The position numbers and the translations under genes were made by a program. From positions 62,001 through 126,000 of the forward strand of contig NZ_QICD01000004.1 in NCBI RefSeq assembly GCF_003726035.1: a stretch of 64,000 nucleotides of DNA. Reading direction: 5' to 3'. Positions 1 through 9,363 of the stretch are shown in pieces. The DNA comes from Paraeggerthella hongkongensis (GTDB lineage: Bacteria; Actinomycetota; Coriobacteriia; Coriobacteriales; Eggerthellaceae). How positions within the stretch are numbered: position 1 is the stretch's first letter; each line of letters opens with the position of its first letter. Under the pieces are notes generated by a model that saw nothing but the letters and a program-made list of their open reading frames with translations, made no database searches and was not told the DNA's origin.

Positions 1-609
1 CAGCAGCATGATATTCCTACGCCTCCTTCGGTGGCTGTTCGCGCAGGCGATTCCGTTGACGCTCATCGGGTTATCGCTCTTCTTGGGGATCACTGCGTGG
101 TGAAGCCTGGTACGGAAGGCAGCGCGCTCGGCGTGTTCATCGTCGAGGGAGAACAGGCTATTCTGGATGCGGTGGAAAAGGCACTTGAGATAGACGACGA
201 GGTTCTTATCGAACGATACATCAAAGGCACCGAGCTGACTGTTGCGGTTATCGGAGGGAACGATCTACAGGCTCTTCCCATTATCGAAATTGTTCCTAAA
301 AGCGACTTTTATGATTTCGAGTCGAAATACGCTCCCGGTGGGTCGCAGCATATCTGCCCTGCTCCACTTTCTGACGAAACAACGAACATGGTGCAGGAGT
401 TGGCTATCAAAGCGCATAAGGCCCTTGGATGCGACGGGGTTTCGCGCTCCGATTTCATTTTAGAAGAAGATGGGTCGTGCTGGATTCTGGAAACCAATAC
501 GATTCCCGGCATGACCGGCACCTCGCTTTTGCCGGATGCTGGCAGGGCGGCGGGAATTTCCTTCCCTGACCTGTGCACGAAGTTGGTGCAGTACGCACTT
601 CGCGTCTAA
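1..609 (+). CDS. ddl: D-alanine--D-alanine ligase, C-terminal part (5' end outside window)
   Basis: ATP-grasp enzyme joining two D-alanines for peptidoglycan precursors in the cytoplasm. The reading frame is open from base 1, so only about 202 C-terminal codons are present and the start lies upstream. Visible features are the ATP-grasp stretch ERYIKGTELTVAVIGG and the metal-binding end ILETNTIPGMTGTSL, with the Glu and Asn that bind Mg2+ in this family, followed by the usual C-terminal helix. A strong terminator follows directly, so this is the last gene of its transcript. The family is very clear; which Ddl-type paralogue it is cannot be judged from half the protein. Confidence 0.93.
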   Translation, partial: QQHDIPTPPSVAVRAGDSVDAHRVIALLGDHCVVKPGTEGSALGVFIVEGEQAILDAVEKALEIDDEVLIERYIKGTELTVAVIGGNDLQALPIIEIVPKSDFYDFESKYAPGGSQHICPAPLSDETTNMVQELAIKAHKALGCDGVSRSDFILEEDGSCWILETNTIPGMTGTSLLPDAGRAAGISFPDLCTKLVQYALRV

Positions 610-627
610 ATTTTCAACGATGGGATA

Positions 628-665
628 AAATGGAGCGCGGTCATGAACCTCGCTCCATTTTTTTG
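628..665 (+). terminator. Rho-independent terminator after ddl
   Basis: Perfect 10-bp stem AAATGGAGCG / CGCTCCATTT with a 13-nt loop and a run of seven T. It ends the ddl transcript just before the convergent gene at 673. Confidence 0.9.
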
Positions 666-672
666 CTAGCGT

Positions 673-1317
673 TTACAGTATTCCGCAGGACTTCAATCCG
701 AACAACGCCAAGGCAACGATTGCAAGAAGGAATATCCAGCTTATCGCATAACATCCCTTGTTTCCCTTACGCCCTTGTTCGATCAGTTTCTCGCTCATTT
801 TGCGGCGGCTTTTCATAATGACGGTTCCAGGCTTTTTTTCAGGAAGAGGCACGGTGTCTTTCGGTTGCCACGATCCCTCGCTTTCGACGATCTGCTGAAC
901 CGCTTGATCGCCGAACGAGACATCGGGACGAACTCCATCCGCCAAGCGCGCTGAAATTCCTTGTATAAAGGAACTCATAGGATGCTCAAGTTCTTTCTCA
1001 TAGCAGACGAGCGCGACTTGCCCCCAGTAATGACCCGGATCGGGTGCGTCGGTGAACGCTATGAACGACAGGATTGCCTTGAGGTTCCATCCGCGGGCAA
1101 CAAGAATGCTGAGCGTGCGAGAAGTTTCGTCGTCAAGGTACCCGATAAGCCCGCCGAAACGGTTTTTCAGCCAGGCAACGCTCTTCTTGTCTTGCACGAT
1201 GAACTCTAGTTCGAACACATCGCCAACCAGGTTGTCGGCGCCAAGAAGAGCCGCCGCATCCTTCTTGGATTTTGTCTCGAATCGAGCGTATGTTCCGAAA
1301 TAGCGTTCCGCCTGCAT
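673..1317 (-). CDS. Hypothetical protein with C-terminal membrane anchor
   Basis: Protein of 214 residues that I do not recognise. I place the start at the ATG ending at 1317 because GGAGAAAAG lies immediately upstream; a longer frame to 1368 exists but would overlap the divergent dinG promoter region. The first ~150 residues look like a soluble alpha/beta domain. A basic linker follows, then one hydrophobic segment near residues 190-210 ending in KSCGIL, so the bulk is probably cytosolic and tail-anchored. It converges on ddl and diverges from the DinG-type gene. No catalytic motif is visible. Confidence 0.7.
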   Translation of the reverse strand: MQAERYFGTYARFETKSKKDAAALLGADNLVGDVFELEFIVQDKKSVAWLKNRFGGLIGYLDDETSRTLSILVARGWNLKAILSFIAFTDAPDPGHYWGQVALVCYEKELEHPMSSFIQGISARLADGVRPDVSFGDQAVQQIVESEGSWQPKDTVPLPEKKPGTVIMKSRRKMSEKLIEQGRKGNKGCYAISWIFLLAIVALALFGLKSCGIL

Positions 1318-1416
1318 CTTTTCTCCTCTACCATGGTGTATCTCAGGGTGTGTCGGGCGTGTAATCACCGTGTTTTAGGTTTGTGCGATCCTATGATAGA
1401 TGATAGGCTGATAGCT

Positions 1417-4400
1417 ATGGATAATCAAAGTATGCTCAAGCAGGATACCCTGCAAAGTTTCATAAGCGATGGAACACTTCAGTCCGTATGCGACCGCTAT
1501 GCATCGCTTCCTTCATGGGCGGACTCCCTTGATTTCGGCGAGCTTGACCGCAACGTGGTTGTGCTCGATACGGAAACCACGGGTTTCTCGTACAACCACG
1601 ATGAGTTGACCCAAATTGCTGCTGCTCGCTTCGAGCAAGGTGAGATTGTGGATTGGTTCATCACGTTCGTGAATCCGGGAAAGCCTATTCCGGAGGAAGT
1701 TGCTCGGTTGACCGATATTCACGACGGTGACGTTGCCGATGCTCCGTCTCCTGAGGAAGCGCTTGCGGCTTTGGCGGCGTTTGTCGGCGATGCGAGCGTG
1801 GTTGCTCATAACGTCGATTTCGATCGCACGTTCACGACACGCCACCCCAGCGGGTATCCACTTTTAGAGAACACTTGGATCGATTCTCTCGATCTTGCTC
1901 GCATAGCTTTACCACGTTTGAAGTCTCATCGGCTTCTGGACCTCGTGCGCGCTTTCGGCGCACCGCTTTCCACGCATCGTGCCGACGCCGATGTAGCAGC
2001 CACATGCGCCATCTATCGCATCCTTCTTGCCGGCGTGGCATCTATGCCTCCCACGCTGGTGAAAGAGATCGCTCGCATGGCAACTCCCGATCAGTGGTCT
2101 ACGCAAGTTGTGTTCGATCGTATTGCCGATCTTCAATCGAGTGAAGCGTACAACGAGGTCTTTTCCAGTTTTTGGAACGATGTTTCACGTGAAACATCGT
2201 CGAATGCTGCCGTTGAAGCGGGTGATGTTTCACGTGAAACATCACCGGTTGATACAAAGCACCACTTCTCCCTTCGTGCTTTGAGAAGAGATCGACTGGG
2301 CAAAAAAGAGCATGCCCCCAAGATGGATGCAGACGATATAGCTTCTAATCCCCAACGAGAGCTTGTGTTTCCTTCTCAAGAAGCTATCGACCAAGCATTT
2401 TCCGAGAAGGGACTTGTGGGAGCTTTGTACGGCGACTTCGAGCCGCGCAAAGAGCAGCGCATTATGGCCGAAGCGGTGCGCGATGCGTTCGCTAGTTCTG
2501 AGAATCTTATCGTCGAAGCAGGTACGGGCGTTGGGAAGTCGATGGCTTATCTGGTGCCGGCTGCGCTTACGGCGCAGGCGAACAACATTACGGTAGGCGT
2601 TGCGACAAAAACCAACGCGCTGCTTGATCAGTTGGTGTACCATGAGCTTCCTGCGCTCGCTGAAGAACTCCATGCAGTCAATCCTGAGCGACCGCTGTTG
2701 ACGTATGCCCCATTGAAGGGATTTTCTCATTACCCGTGCCTGCGGCGCATAGACCGCATTGTTTCTGACGGCCCTCAGATGAGGCTTGTGAATGGCAAAG
2801 AGCAAACTCAGGCTCCGGCGCTGGCCGCTCTTCTTTCTTACGTGGAACAGACCTCGTACGATGACATGGATGGGTTGAAAATCGATTATCGAGTACTGCC
2901 CCGTCGAGCGGTAACCACGACGAGTCATGATTGCCTTCGCCGTAAATGCCCTTACTTCGGAACGTCCTGCTTTGTGCACGGCTCTCGCCGTCGCGCCGAG
3001 GCTGCCGACATCGTTGTGACCAATCACAGTCTTCTCTTTTGCGATTTAGTAGCTGATGGCGGATTGCTCCCTTCTATTCGATACTGGGTGGTGGACGAGG
3101 CTCACGGGGCCGAATCGGAAGCGCGCAGGGCTTTTTCGGTCTCTCTGGCCGCTGAGGATATTACGCGTCTTGCTCATCGCGCCGGTGCTGACGAAGCTTC
3201 CCGTAACGTGTTCGTCCGAGCCGAGCGCCGCGTGGTGGTTTCGGGAAGCGAAGAAGGAAGCTCTCTGTTCTATGCGTTGACCAGCAAAGCTCGAGCTGCC
3301 GGGAAAACGTATGCCGAAGCCGCACAGGAATTTGCTTCCCATATGAAAGATCTGCTGTTCTTCGATCAAAACAAGCGAGGCCGAGGATACGAAACGGTAG
3401 AGCTCTGGATCAATGGAGATATTCGCAACAGCGCAACATTCGGTCAGGTTGCATTGTTGGGGCGGACTATGGCGGACGCTGCGGAGAAGTTGGTGGCAGC
3501 GTGTCAGAATCTGGTTGCGTACTTGGAAGAGGTTGATGGGGCGGCTGAAATTCAGCGCGAGATCGCGTCGATGGCTATCGAACTGAAGGAACAGATCGAT
3601 TCTGTTGACATCATATTGACCAAGGCACCCGAATCTTGCGCGTACTCCGCTACGATCAATCGCAAAAAAGATCGCGTTGCTGAAAAACTCGAAGCGCTGA
3701 TGGTCAACATGGGCGCGATTATGAACGAGACATTGTTCGCAAAGACTCATTCCGTAGTATTTGCTTCGGCTACGCTGTCGGTTGATGGGAGATTCACCGC
3801 ATTTGAGAATTCTCTCGGATTGAACGAAACCGAATTCTCTCAATCTAGAACCTGCAAGCTTGATTCAAGCTACGACTACGACGGCCACATGACGGTGTAC
3901 GTTGTTGACGATATGCCCGAGCCGAGCGACGCAGCCTACCTCTCTTCGCTGCAGCGCCTTCTGGTGGACGTTCATCGTGCGCAGCAGGGGTCCATGCTGA
4001 CGCTGTTCACAAATCGTCGAGAAATGGAGAAGTGCTTCGACGAAGTGAGTCCGCAGCTTAAAGAAGACGATCTTCGCGTTGTTTGCCAGAAATGGGGCGT
4101 GTCGGTAAAGGGGCTTCGTGATGATTTCCTTGCCGACGAGCATTTATCGCTGTTTGCCCTCAAAAGCTTTTGGGAGGGGTTCGATGCTCCTGGGGCTACG
4201 TTGAAGGGCGTGATTATTCCCAAGTTGCCGTTCTCCAAACCTACTGATCCCCTGTCGTGTGAGCGTGCGGCACGCGATGATCAAGCATGGCGTCGATACG
4301 TGCTTCCCGCTGCTGTCCTTGAAACGAAGCAAGCGGCAGGAAGGCTTATTCGCAAGGCCGAAGACGAAGGCGTGCTCATTCTTGCTGATAAGCGATTGCT

Positions 4401-4506
4401 CACTAAGAGCTATGGCAAGGCTTTTTTGAATTCCCTACCAAGCCGAACTATTAAAATCATGTCCGCGTGCGAAATAGCGGACGATGTGCGGCGCGGTCGT
4501 GCGTGA
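1417..4506 (+). CDS. dinG: DinG-family exonuclease-helicase (DnaQ-like domain plus XPD/DinG helicase)
   Basis: Protein of 1029 residues from the ATG at 1417; an upstream ATG at 1393 and a GTG at 1333 are possible but lack a ribosome site. Residues ~45-215 are a DEDDh 3'-5' exonuclease (LDTETTGF, HNVDFDR, HRADADVAA). Residues ~330-1029 are an SF2 helicase with Walker A (AGTGVGKS), DEAH box (VVDEAHG) and the late motif QAAGRLIRKAEDEG. Cysteines 441, 506, 511 and 518 fit the Fe-S cluster of DinG/XPD helicases. The role is probably unwinding and trimming of DNA or DNA-RNA intermediates in repair. The linker between the domains contains two copies of DVSRETS, each encoded by a perfect parS sequence, which is unusual. 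The next gene follows after 21 bases and may be cotranscribed. Confidence 0.92.
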   Translation: MDNQSMLKQDTLQSFISDGTLQSVCDRYASLPSWADSLDFGELDRNVVVLDTETTGFSYNHDELTQIAAARFEQGEIVDWFITFVNPGKPIPEEVARLTDIHDGDVADAPSPEEALAALAAFVGDASVVAHNVDFDRTFTTRHPSGYPLLENTWIDSLDLARIALPRLKSHRLLDLVRAFGAPLSTHRADADVAATCAIYRILLAGVASMPPTLVKEIARMATPDQWSTQVVFDRIADLQSSEAYNEVFSSFWNDVSRETSSNAAVEAGDVSRETSPVDTKHHFSLRALRRDRLGKKEHAPKMDADDIASNPQRELVFPSQEAIDQAFSEKGLVGALYGDFEPRKEQRIMAEAVRDAFASSENLIVEAGTGVGKSMAYLVPAALTAQANNITVGVATKTNALLDQLVYHELPALAEELHAVNPERPLLTYAPLKGFSHYPCLRRIDRIVSDGPQMRLVNGKEQTQAPALAALLSYVEQTSYDDMDGLKIDYRVLPRRAVTTTSHDCLRRKCPYFGTSCFVHGSRRRAEAADIVVTNHSLLFCDLVADGGLLPSIRYWVVDEAHGAESEARRAFSVSLAAEDITRLAHRAGADEASRNVFVRAERRVVVSGSEEGSSLFYALTSKARAAGKTYAEAAQEFASHMKDLLFFDQNKRGRGYETVELWINGDIRNSATFGQVALLGRTMADAAEKLVAACQNLVAYLEEVDGAAEIQREIASMAIELKEQIDSVDIILTKAPESCAYSATINRKKDRVAEKLEALMVNMGAIMNETLFAKTHSVVFASATLSVDGRFTAFENSLGLNETEFSQSRTCKLDSSYDYDGHMTVYVVDDMPEPSDAAYLSSLQRLLVDVHRAQQGSMLTLFTNRREMEKCFDEVSPQLKEDDLRVVCQKWGVSVKGLRDDFLADEHLSLFALKSFWEGFDAPGATLKGVIIPKLPFSKPTDPLSCERAARDDQAWRRYVLPAAVLETKQAAGRLIRKAEDEGVLILADKRLLTKSYGKAFLNSLPSRTIKIMSACEIADDVRRGRA
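2181..2196. other. parS site (ParB/Spo0J binding), inside dinG
   Basis: Exact TGTTTCACGTGAAACA palindrome, the 16-mer used by most bacterial ParB proteins. It lies in frame in dinG and encodes part of DVSRETS. Confidence 0.9.
2226..2241. other. parS site (ParB/Spo0J binding), second copy inside dinG
   Basis: Second exact TGTTTCACGTGAAACA, 45 bp after the first and in the same reading phase, so the peptide DVSRETS is repeated. A 45-bp centre-to-centre distance is about 4.3 helical turns. Confidence 0.9.
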
Positions 4507-4527
4507 TCTAGGCTGCGACGGGGTTGT

Positions 4528-5901
4528 ATGGCCAGGAGAGACGACAAGCTAACGCGAGCTGCACATATTAAGAGGCATACGAAGGGCACGTCGAACGAGA
4601 TTTCGTTCAGCGTGCTCGATGCCGCTCGAGAGGCTCTTGACGGTGGTCGCGCAGAGAAGGAAAAGCGCGGCCCGTTCGGTCATGTGTCCTTGTTTACGTT
4701 GCCCGCTCGTAGAAAAAAACCCTCGGGAACCCCCACTAAAGAAAAAGGACTTCCTCTTTCGACGGGTGACTTTGTGTCGGTGGACGACAAAGAGGTTTCT
4801 TCGCGCTTCGACGCATTTGATTTTGCAGCTCCAACGATGGGGGGCGCTCAGGTTGCTTCCTCGGATAAGGCAAGGCGTTCGAGGTCGTCTTCGTCAGCCT
4901 CTGCGGCATCGAGGAAAGCATCGATTCCTTCTAAACCTGTTCGATCTCCTGAAGAGGAAATAGCCCTGCGCAAAGCTCGCCGCAAATTGAGTAAAGTGGT
5001 GGCCGCTGTTGTCATATCGCTTACGATGGTGGTGTTGCTGTCGCTTGGTGGGATGTATCTGTACAACGATCTCAAGAGTCATCAGAGCAACGTCGCGCAA
5101 TTGGACGAGGCGCTTGATTTGGTGAATCAGGCTGACGAGGTGATCGTGGAGCTTGACGATGTGATCTCGCATCCTTTTGACGAGGGAATGGCTCAACGGC
5201 GCAAAGACGTGTACTCGCAGCTTGAAAGCGCGTCTCTTCAATTGAATCAAGCTGACGAAAAAGCCCGCGCTTCATCTCTGAATCTGAACGAATCGCGTGA
5301 CAAGGAAGCGGCTAATCAGACTGTGGCTGCTATTGCCGCTCGTCGGTCGCTTATTGAGTCGGGTGCGGAGCTGCTCAAAGAGTCTTCCAAGGCTGAAACT
5401 GCCGCTATCAACCTTCGAAATGCTTGGAACGAGGTTCTGAGGGCCGATAGCCTCGCGCGCGACGCAGCTAAACTGGTGAAAAATACGACAGCTGAGAATG
5501 TCCAGGCTTCAAAAGATAAGACCAACGAGGCTCTTGCTGCGTTCAATACCGCCTATAGCGCTCTTTCCGAGGTGCAACGTGCTTACGGTGAGGCCGATAT
5601 GAGCGCATTGTTCTCTTATGTGGAAAAAAGAATAGAGTCCCTTGGCTATGCGATAGCTTCGGATGACGCGTTCCTAGCTAAGAATAAAGAAGAAGCGTCT
5701 GCCCAGAACGAGGCGTACAACGTTGCCGACGCAGAGGCGGTCGCTCTTGCGAAGGCAATTCCTGAAAAACCCGAAACGCTTGTGTATGAAGCATACGAAC
5801 AAGTTGTGTCCAGCATGGAAGGGTCGTACTCAACAGCTCGTTTACAAGCGGGGACGGCCGATGCTTTTATTCGCGATTATTTGGGCGCGGAAAGCAAATA
5901 G
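4528..5901 (+). CDS. Bitopic membrane protein with long coiled-coil extracytoplasmic domain
   Basis: Protein of 457 residues, function unknown. Residues 1-150 are polar and low in complexity, with Ser/Arg/Lys-rich stretches, and probably lie in the cytoplasm. One membrane segment spans about residues 156-178. Residues 185-450 are Ala/Glu/Lys-rich with heptad-like spacing and predict long helices or a coiled coil outside the membrane. There is no signal peptide, so the topology is N-in. It begins 21 bases after the DinG-type gene and is followed after 57 bases by another large membrane protein with a disordered region, suggesting a cell-envelope role. A helical scaffold or an envelope stress sensor are possibilities only. 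Confidence 0.8.
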   Translation: MARRDDKLTRAAHIKRHTKGTSNEISFSVLDAAREALDGGRAEKEKRGPFGHVSLFTLPARRKKPSGTPTKEKGLPLSTGDFVSVDDKEVSSRFDAFDFAAPTMGGAQVASSDKARRSRSSSSASAASRKASIPSKPVRSPEEEIALRKARRKLSKVVAAVVISLTMVVLLSLGGMYLYNDLKSHQSNVAQLDEALDLVNQADEVIVELDDVISHPFDEGMAQRRKDVYSQLESASLQLNQADEKARASSLNLNESRDKEAANQTVAAIAARRSLIESGAELLKESSKAETAAINLRNAWNEVLRADSLARDAAKLVKNTTAENVQASKDKTNEALAAFNTAYSALSEVQRAYGEADMSALFSYVEKRIESLGYAIASDDAFLAKNKEEASAQNEAYNVADAEAVALAKAIPEKPETLVYEAYEQVVSSMEGSYSTARLQAGTADAFIRDYLGAESK

Positions 5902-5958
5902 CGTATACTTGCGTTATATGTGCCTTGTAGAAACACCAGGGAACGAAAGGCAAAGCTA

Positions 5959-8900
5959 ATGCCGGAAATAGTAGATCACGTTGCGTATCTGTCCCAGGAA
6001 ATCGGCCCGCGCCCAGCGGGAACCGAAGAGGAGCAGCAGGCGGCGCTGTACATAACCGAGCAAATGCAGAAAGAAGCTGGCCTTTCCGCAGTGATCGAGG
6101 ATTTTAACGGTTCTCCGGACGCCGATATTCCCCGCATGATTTGCTGCGGTTGCTCGCTGGTTGTCACGGTTGCGGCTTTGTTCGTGCCTGTTCTGGGCAT
6201 CGCCTCGGTAGTCGTTACATTGATAGCAGCGCTTTTGTTCGCAGCGGAGGCATTCGATCGACCGGTTCTGTCTAAGGTTTTAGCGCGCGGCGTCAGTCAA
6301 AACGTGGTTGCGAAGTACGATCCGGGTTATTCTGCTGAAGCGGGCGGATCTCGTCGACGTAAAGTCGTGCTGGTGGCTCGTTATGACAGCGGCAAGGTTC
6401 GCGCCGAGCTGAACGGTCCGCTTACCCAGGCGCTTCCTGCCATTCAATGGACGACGTTTGGGGCTATGGCCTTGCTGCCCGTTATTTTGCTGCTGCGTAA
6501 CGTGGTGTTCTTGAACGATGGTGGAATGGTTTCCACGGTTCTTAATGTGATCGTTGTCATCCTGCTGGTTCTTGCCTGCATTCCTTTGGCGACCGGCGCT
6601 CTTCATAAATTCGCTGCTTACAATGAGGGCGCGAACAGCAACGCTGCGGGTACGGCGGTGCTGCTTGAAGTGGCGCGCCGTGTGGGTCGCGGCCGCGTAA
6701 GCGAAGCTGAGCTGGTCGAACGTGGGGAAGCTGCCATTCATGGTGAAGATGCGGCCCGAGCTGCCGGATTGGTCCCCGAGGGAGTCGAGCTGGTATACGA
6801 GGCTGAGAACTTGAAGCCTCCCGCGATGGCCCCTCAGACGCCCGAAGCTCGTTTGGCAGCTGCAAAAGCGGCTGTTGCGGCTTTAACCGGAAAACCTGTG
6901 GCGGGCGCCGCTGCCGCTGATATAGCGCAGAATCTTGTCCAGATCAAAGAGCCTCCCCTGCCTCGTCCTTCCGACGACGATTATCACGAGGTGCGCGGAG
7001 AGGTTTTGGAAGCGTTTTCCACTATTCCTCCCGATACCATGCAGGAAGCGCTCGCTAAGGCTGAAGCCGCCGCTCAGGATGCTGAAGGAATCGTTGCAGT
7101 GGGCGATGCTGCCCTGAACGTGGTTTCGTCGGTCGAGCCGACCCCGTATTCCACCGCATTGACGGGTGGGGTTCCCGATTGGTTCACGAAGGCACAGGAA
7201 AAGGCAAAAAAGCCCCGAACCGTTGAAAAGCCCGTACAGCGTTCTCGTTATGCGAGTGCGCTCGACGCGGCAGTAAGCGAAAGCGCTGGTCATTTTACTG
7301 AGGCGAATATGGCTGTTGAGCGCCGCTTCGAACAGCAGATGGACGCAAGCCGTGATGGCATTCGCGAGATCAAGGCTCCCCAGTGGAACGTTTCCACCGA
7401 CCATGCCGAAGCTCCTGACAGTGCTTTGAAAGACGGAGAAGCGGTCGACAACGCTGTTTCCGCCGCCGAGCATGGCGCTGAGAACGTGCATTCGTCGGAT
7501 TCTTTCGATGGATCTGCGACTTCTGCTTCACAGAACTCAGAGAACGATCCGCTGTCCACCACTGCGATGGCCCCTATCGATGTCAGCGGCCTTCGACCGG
7601 GTGATCTGCCTTCCATGCCCGAACTCTCCATGCCGTCGTTTTTGGATCCTCGCAAGGTCCAGGAAGAGGCTTTGGCAACGCGTCAAGACGAGCACCGTAC
7701 GGATAACCGTGTAAACGTGACCGACGGCGTTTCTGAAGAGGAAGAAACGGTGTTCGGGCTTGTTCAGGATACCCCGTTCGACGAGGCGGCGCGCAAACCC
7801 ATCGTTCTGCCCGATATCGGCGTTTCTGCGGCGAATCCTGCTCCTATCACCGAGCTGCCGAAACAGCGTGCTCCTTTGGCGGACGTTGAAAGCGCTGGCA
7901 AAACCGCTGCGAAGAGCCTGCTGACCATGCTTCCTTCCATCAGCTTGGGTTCTTCCGACGGAAACGACGGATTGGATTCGACGTCTGCCGAAGGTTCCCC
8001 ATCCGAAAAAGGCGCTTCCCTTCGCGCTATGCTTCCGTCTTTGTCGGGGGCTATTGCACGCGCCAATGCGTCCGATGCGAAAAGCTCTAACGTAAATGCT
8101 GCGGGATCGTTCGCGCCTGCTGGAGCCACCGGCGCCTTCGCTCCTGTTGGCGATGAACTGCTTGATAACGTGGACCCTGACGACATTTACGTCGACGATG
8201 CTGACGACTCGGCGTACGACGCTAACTTTACCGAAACGGGTGCTTTTGCGGGACCTGGGTACGTGGAAATGCCGAAATCGCGCGTCCGTCGCTTGTTCGA
8301 CCGTTTTCGTCGCAAAGATAAGGAAGAAGCGCCGAGCGCTCGGGAGTGGTTAAACGTAGATGATACGTTCGATGCTCGCACTGTAGGTGCCGAGCGTGGC
8401 GGATGGGAAAGCTTCCGCGAGGAAGATGAGTCCGCGGGCGATATCGACCCTTCTGCAACTACGCGTATGGATGCGTACGAGGGCGATTATCTTGACGAGT
8501 CGTTCGATGCTTTTGATGAGAACGCTTTTGTCGGTCAGGACGATCGTTTTGAATCCGAAGGATTCCATGACGAGGATCTTGATGTCGAGGACGATGAATT
8601 CGACGACTACAGGGGCAACGCTTCTCGCCCGTGGAACGGCGGGGCGTTCTCGGCTCGTCGCGTGGAGAACGCGGATTTCGATTCCGAAAGCCTTGCGGAA
8701 GAATCGGCGCAAGCCGCTGCGTCCGAGATCGAGATTTCTGACGAGCTTCAGCAGATATACCAGTTCCGCAACCCTGATATCAATACGGAAGTATGGTTCG
8801 TTTCGCTGGGATCCGAGCTTGCTCAAAACAGCGGTATGAAGTCTTTCTTGGCAGAGCATCAGCAGGATTTACGCGGTGCGATCATTATTGATCTTGAAGC

Positions 8901-9216
8901 TTTAGGCGCAGGCGATTTAAGCATGATTGAGCAGGAAGGCCAGTTCAAAACCGTAAAAACTTCTTCTCGTATGAAGCGGTACGTAAAGAAGGCTTCTCAG
9001 GCAACCGGAGTCAGCGTGTCGAGCGGACGTATTCTGTGGCAGGATAGTGCTGCCTCGTTCGCTATCAAGCACGGCCATCAGGCGATGCATTTGGTGGGTA
9101 TGGCGGGGTCTAAGCCTGCTTACTTCGCCCAAAGCGATGACGTTTTGGAAAATATCGATGAGGAAACACTGTCGTCGAATGCAGACTTTGTTATGGAGTT
9201 GTTGAAGAATATATAG
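5959..9216 (+). CDS. Membrane protein with degenerate M28-peptidase fold split by a ~700-residue insertion
   Basis: Protein of 1085 residues; ATG 5959 is chosen for AAAGG at 5946-5950. It starts like an M28 aminopeptidase (LSQEIGPRPAGTEEEQQ). Two hydrophobic hairpins follow (about residues 50-95 and 152-205), then VARYDSG near 138-144 and GANSNAAGTAVLLEVAR near 224-240, which align with the metal-binding HxDS and GANDNASG motifs. Residues ~245-935 are Ala/Glu/Asp-rich and probably disordered. Residues ~938-1085 resume the fold (WFVSLGSE, IDLEALGAGD, DDVLENIDEETL). The expected ligands seem changed: His to Arg, Asp to Ser, Glu-Glu to Ser-Glu, final His to Gln. I infer a catalytically dead membrane pseudopeptidase; its job is unknown. 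Confidence 0.75.
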   Translation: MPEIVDHVAYLSQEIGPRPAGTEEEQQAALYITEQMQKEAGLSAVIEDFNGSPDADIPRMICCGCSLVVTVAALFVPVLGIASVVVTLIAALLFAAEAFDRPVLSKVLARGVSQNVVAKYDPGYSAEAGGSRRRKVVLVARYDSGKVRAELNGPLTQALPAIQWTTFGAMALLPVILLLRNVVFLNDGGMVSTVLNVIVVILLVLACIPLATGALHKFAAYNEGANSNAAGTAVLLEVARRVGRGRVSEAELVERGEAAIHGEDAARAAGLVPEGVELVYEAENLKPPAMAPQTPEARLAAAKAAVAALTGKPVAGAAAADIAQNLVQIKEPPLPRPSDDDYHEVRGEVLEAFSTIPPDTMQEALAKAEAAAQDAEGIVAVGDAALNVVSSVEPTPYSTALTGGVPDWFTKAQEKAKKPRTVEKPVQRSRYASALDAAVSESAGHFTEANMAVERRFEQQMDASRDGIREIKAPQWNVSTDHAEAPDSALKDGEAVDNAVSAAEHGAENVHSSDSFDGSATSASQNSENDPLSTTAMAPIDVSGLRPGDLPSMPELSMPSFLDPRKVQEEALATRQDEHRTDNRVNVTDGVSEEEETVFGLVQDTPFDEAARKPIVLPDIGVSAANPAPITELPKQRAPLADVESAGKTAAKSLLTMLPSISLGSSDGNDGLDSTSAEGSPSEKGASLRAMLPSLSGAIARANASDAKSSNVNAAGSFAPAGATGAFAPVGDELLDNVDPDDIYVDDADDSAYDANFTETGAFAGPGYVEMPKSRVRRLFDRFRRKDKEEAPSAREWLNVDDTFDARTVGAERGGWESFREEDESAGDIDPSATTRMDAYEGDYLDESFDAFDENAFVGQDDRFESEGFHDEDLDVEDDEFDDYRGNASRPWNGGAFSARRVENADFDSESLAEESAQAAASEIEISDELQQIYQFRNPDINTEVWFVSLGSELAQNSGMKSFLAEHQQDLRGAIIIDLEALGAGDLSMIEQEGQFKTVKTSSRMKRYVKKASQATGVSVSSGRILWQDSAASFAIKHGHQAMHLVGMAGSKPAYFAQSDDVLENIDEETLSSNADFVMELLKNI

Positions 9217-9262
9217 TCACCTGCGGATATACTCTTCAAGCATGTTCCAGGTGACCTATAAT
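9216..9262 (+). promoter_or_regulatory. Promoter of the small zinc-ribbon gene, with flanking dyad
   Basis: -35 TTCAAG at 9235-9240, 16-bp spacer, -10 TATAAT at 9257-9262. A 7-bp dyad GTCACCT (9216-9222) / AGGTGAC (9249-9255) brackets the -35 and could be an operator. The leader to the ATG at 9364 is about 95 nt. Confidence 0.6.
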
Positions 9263-9363
9263 GGGCAATTGCGCATCTTGGGATGCAAGTTCACAACCTT
9301 GATTTAAGAGACGGGCCGCTTTGCGGTTCGTGAGAGTAAAGAACAGAGAGGTGTTTTTCAGCC

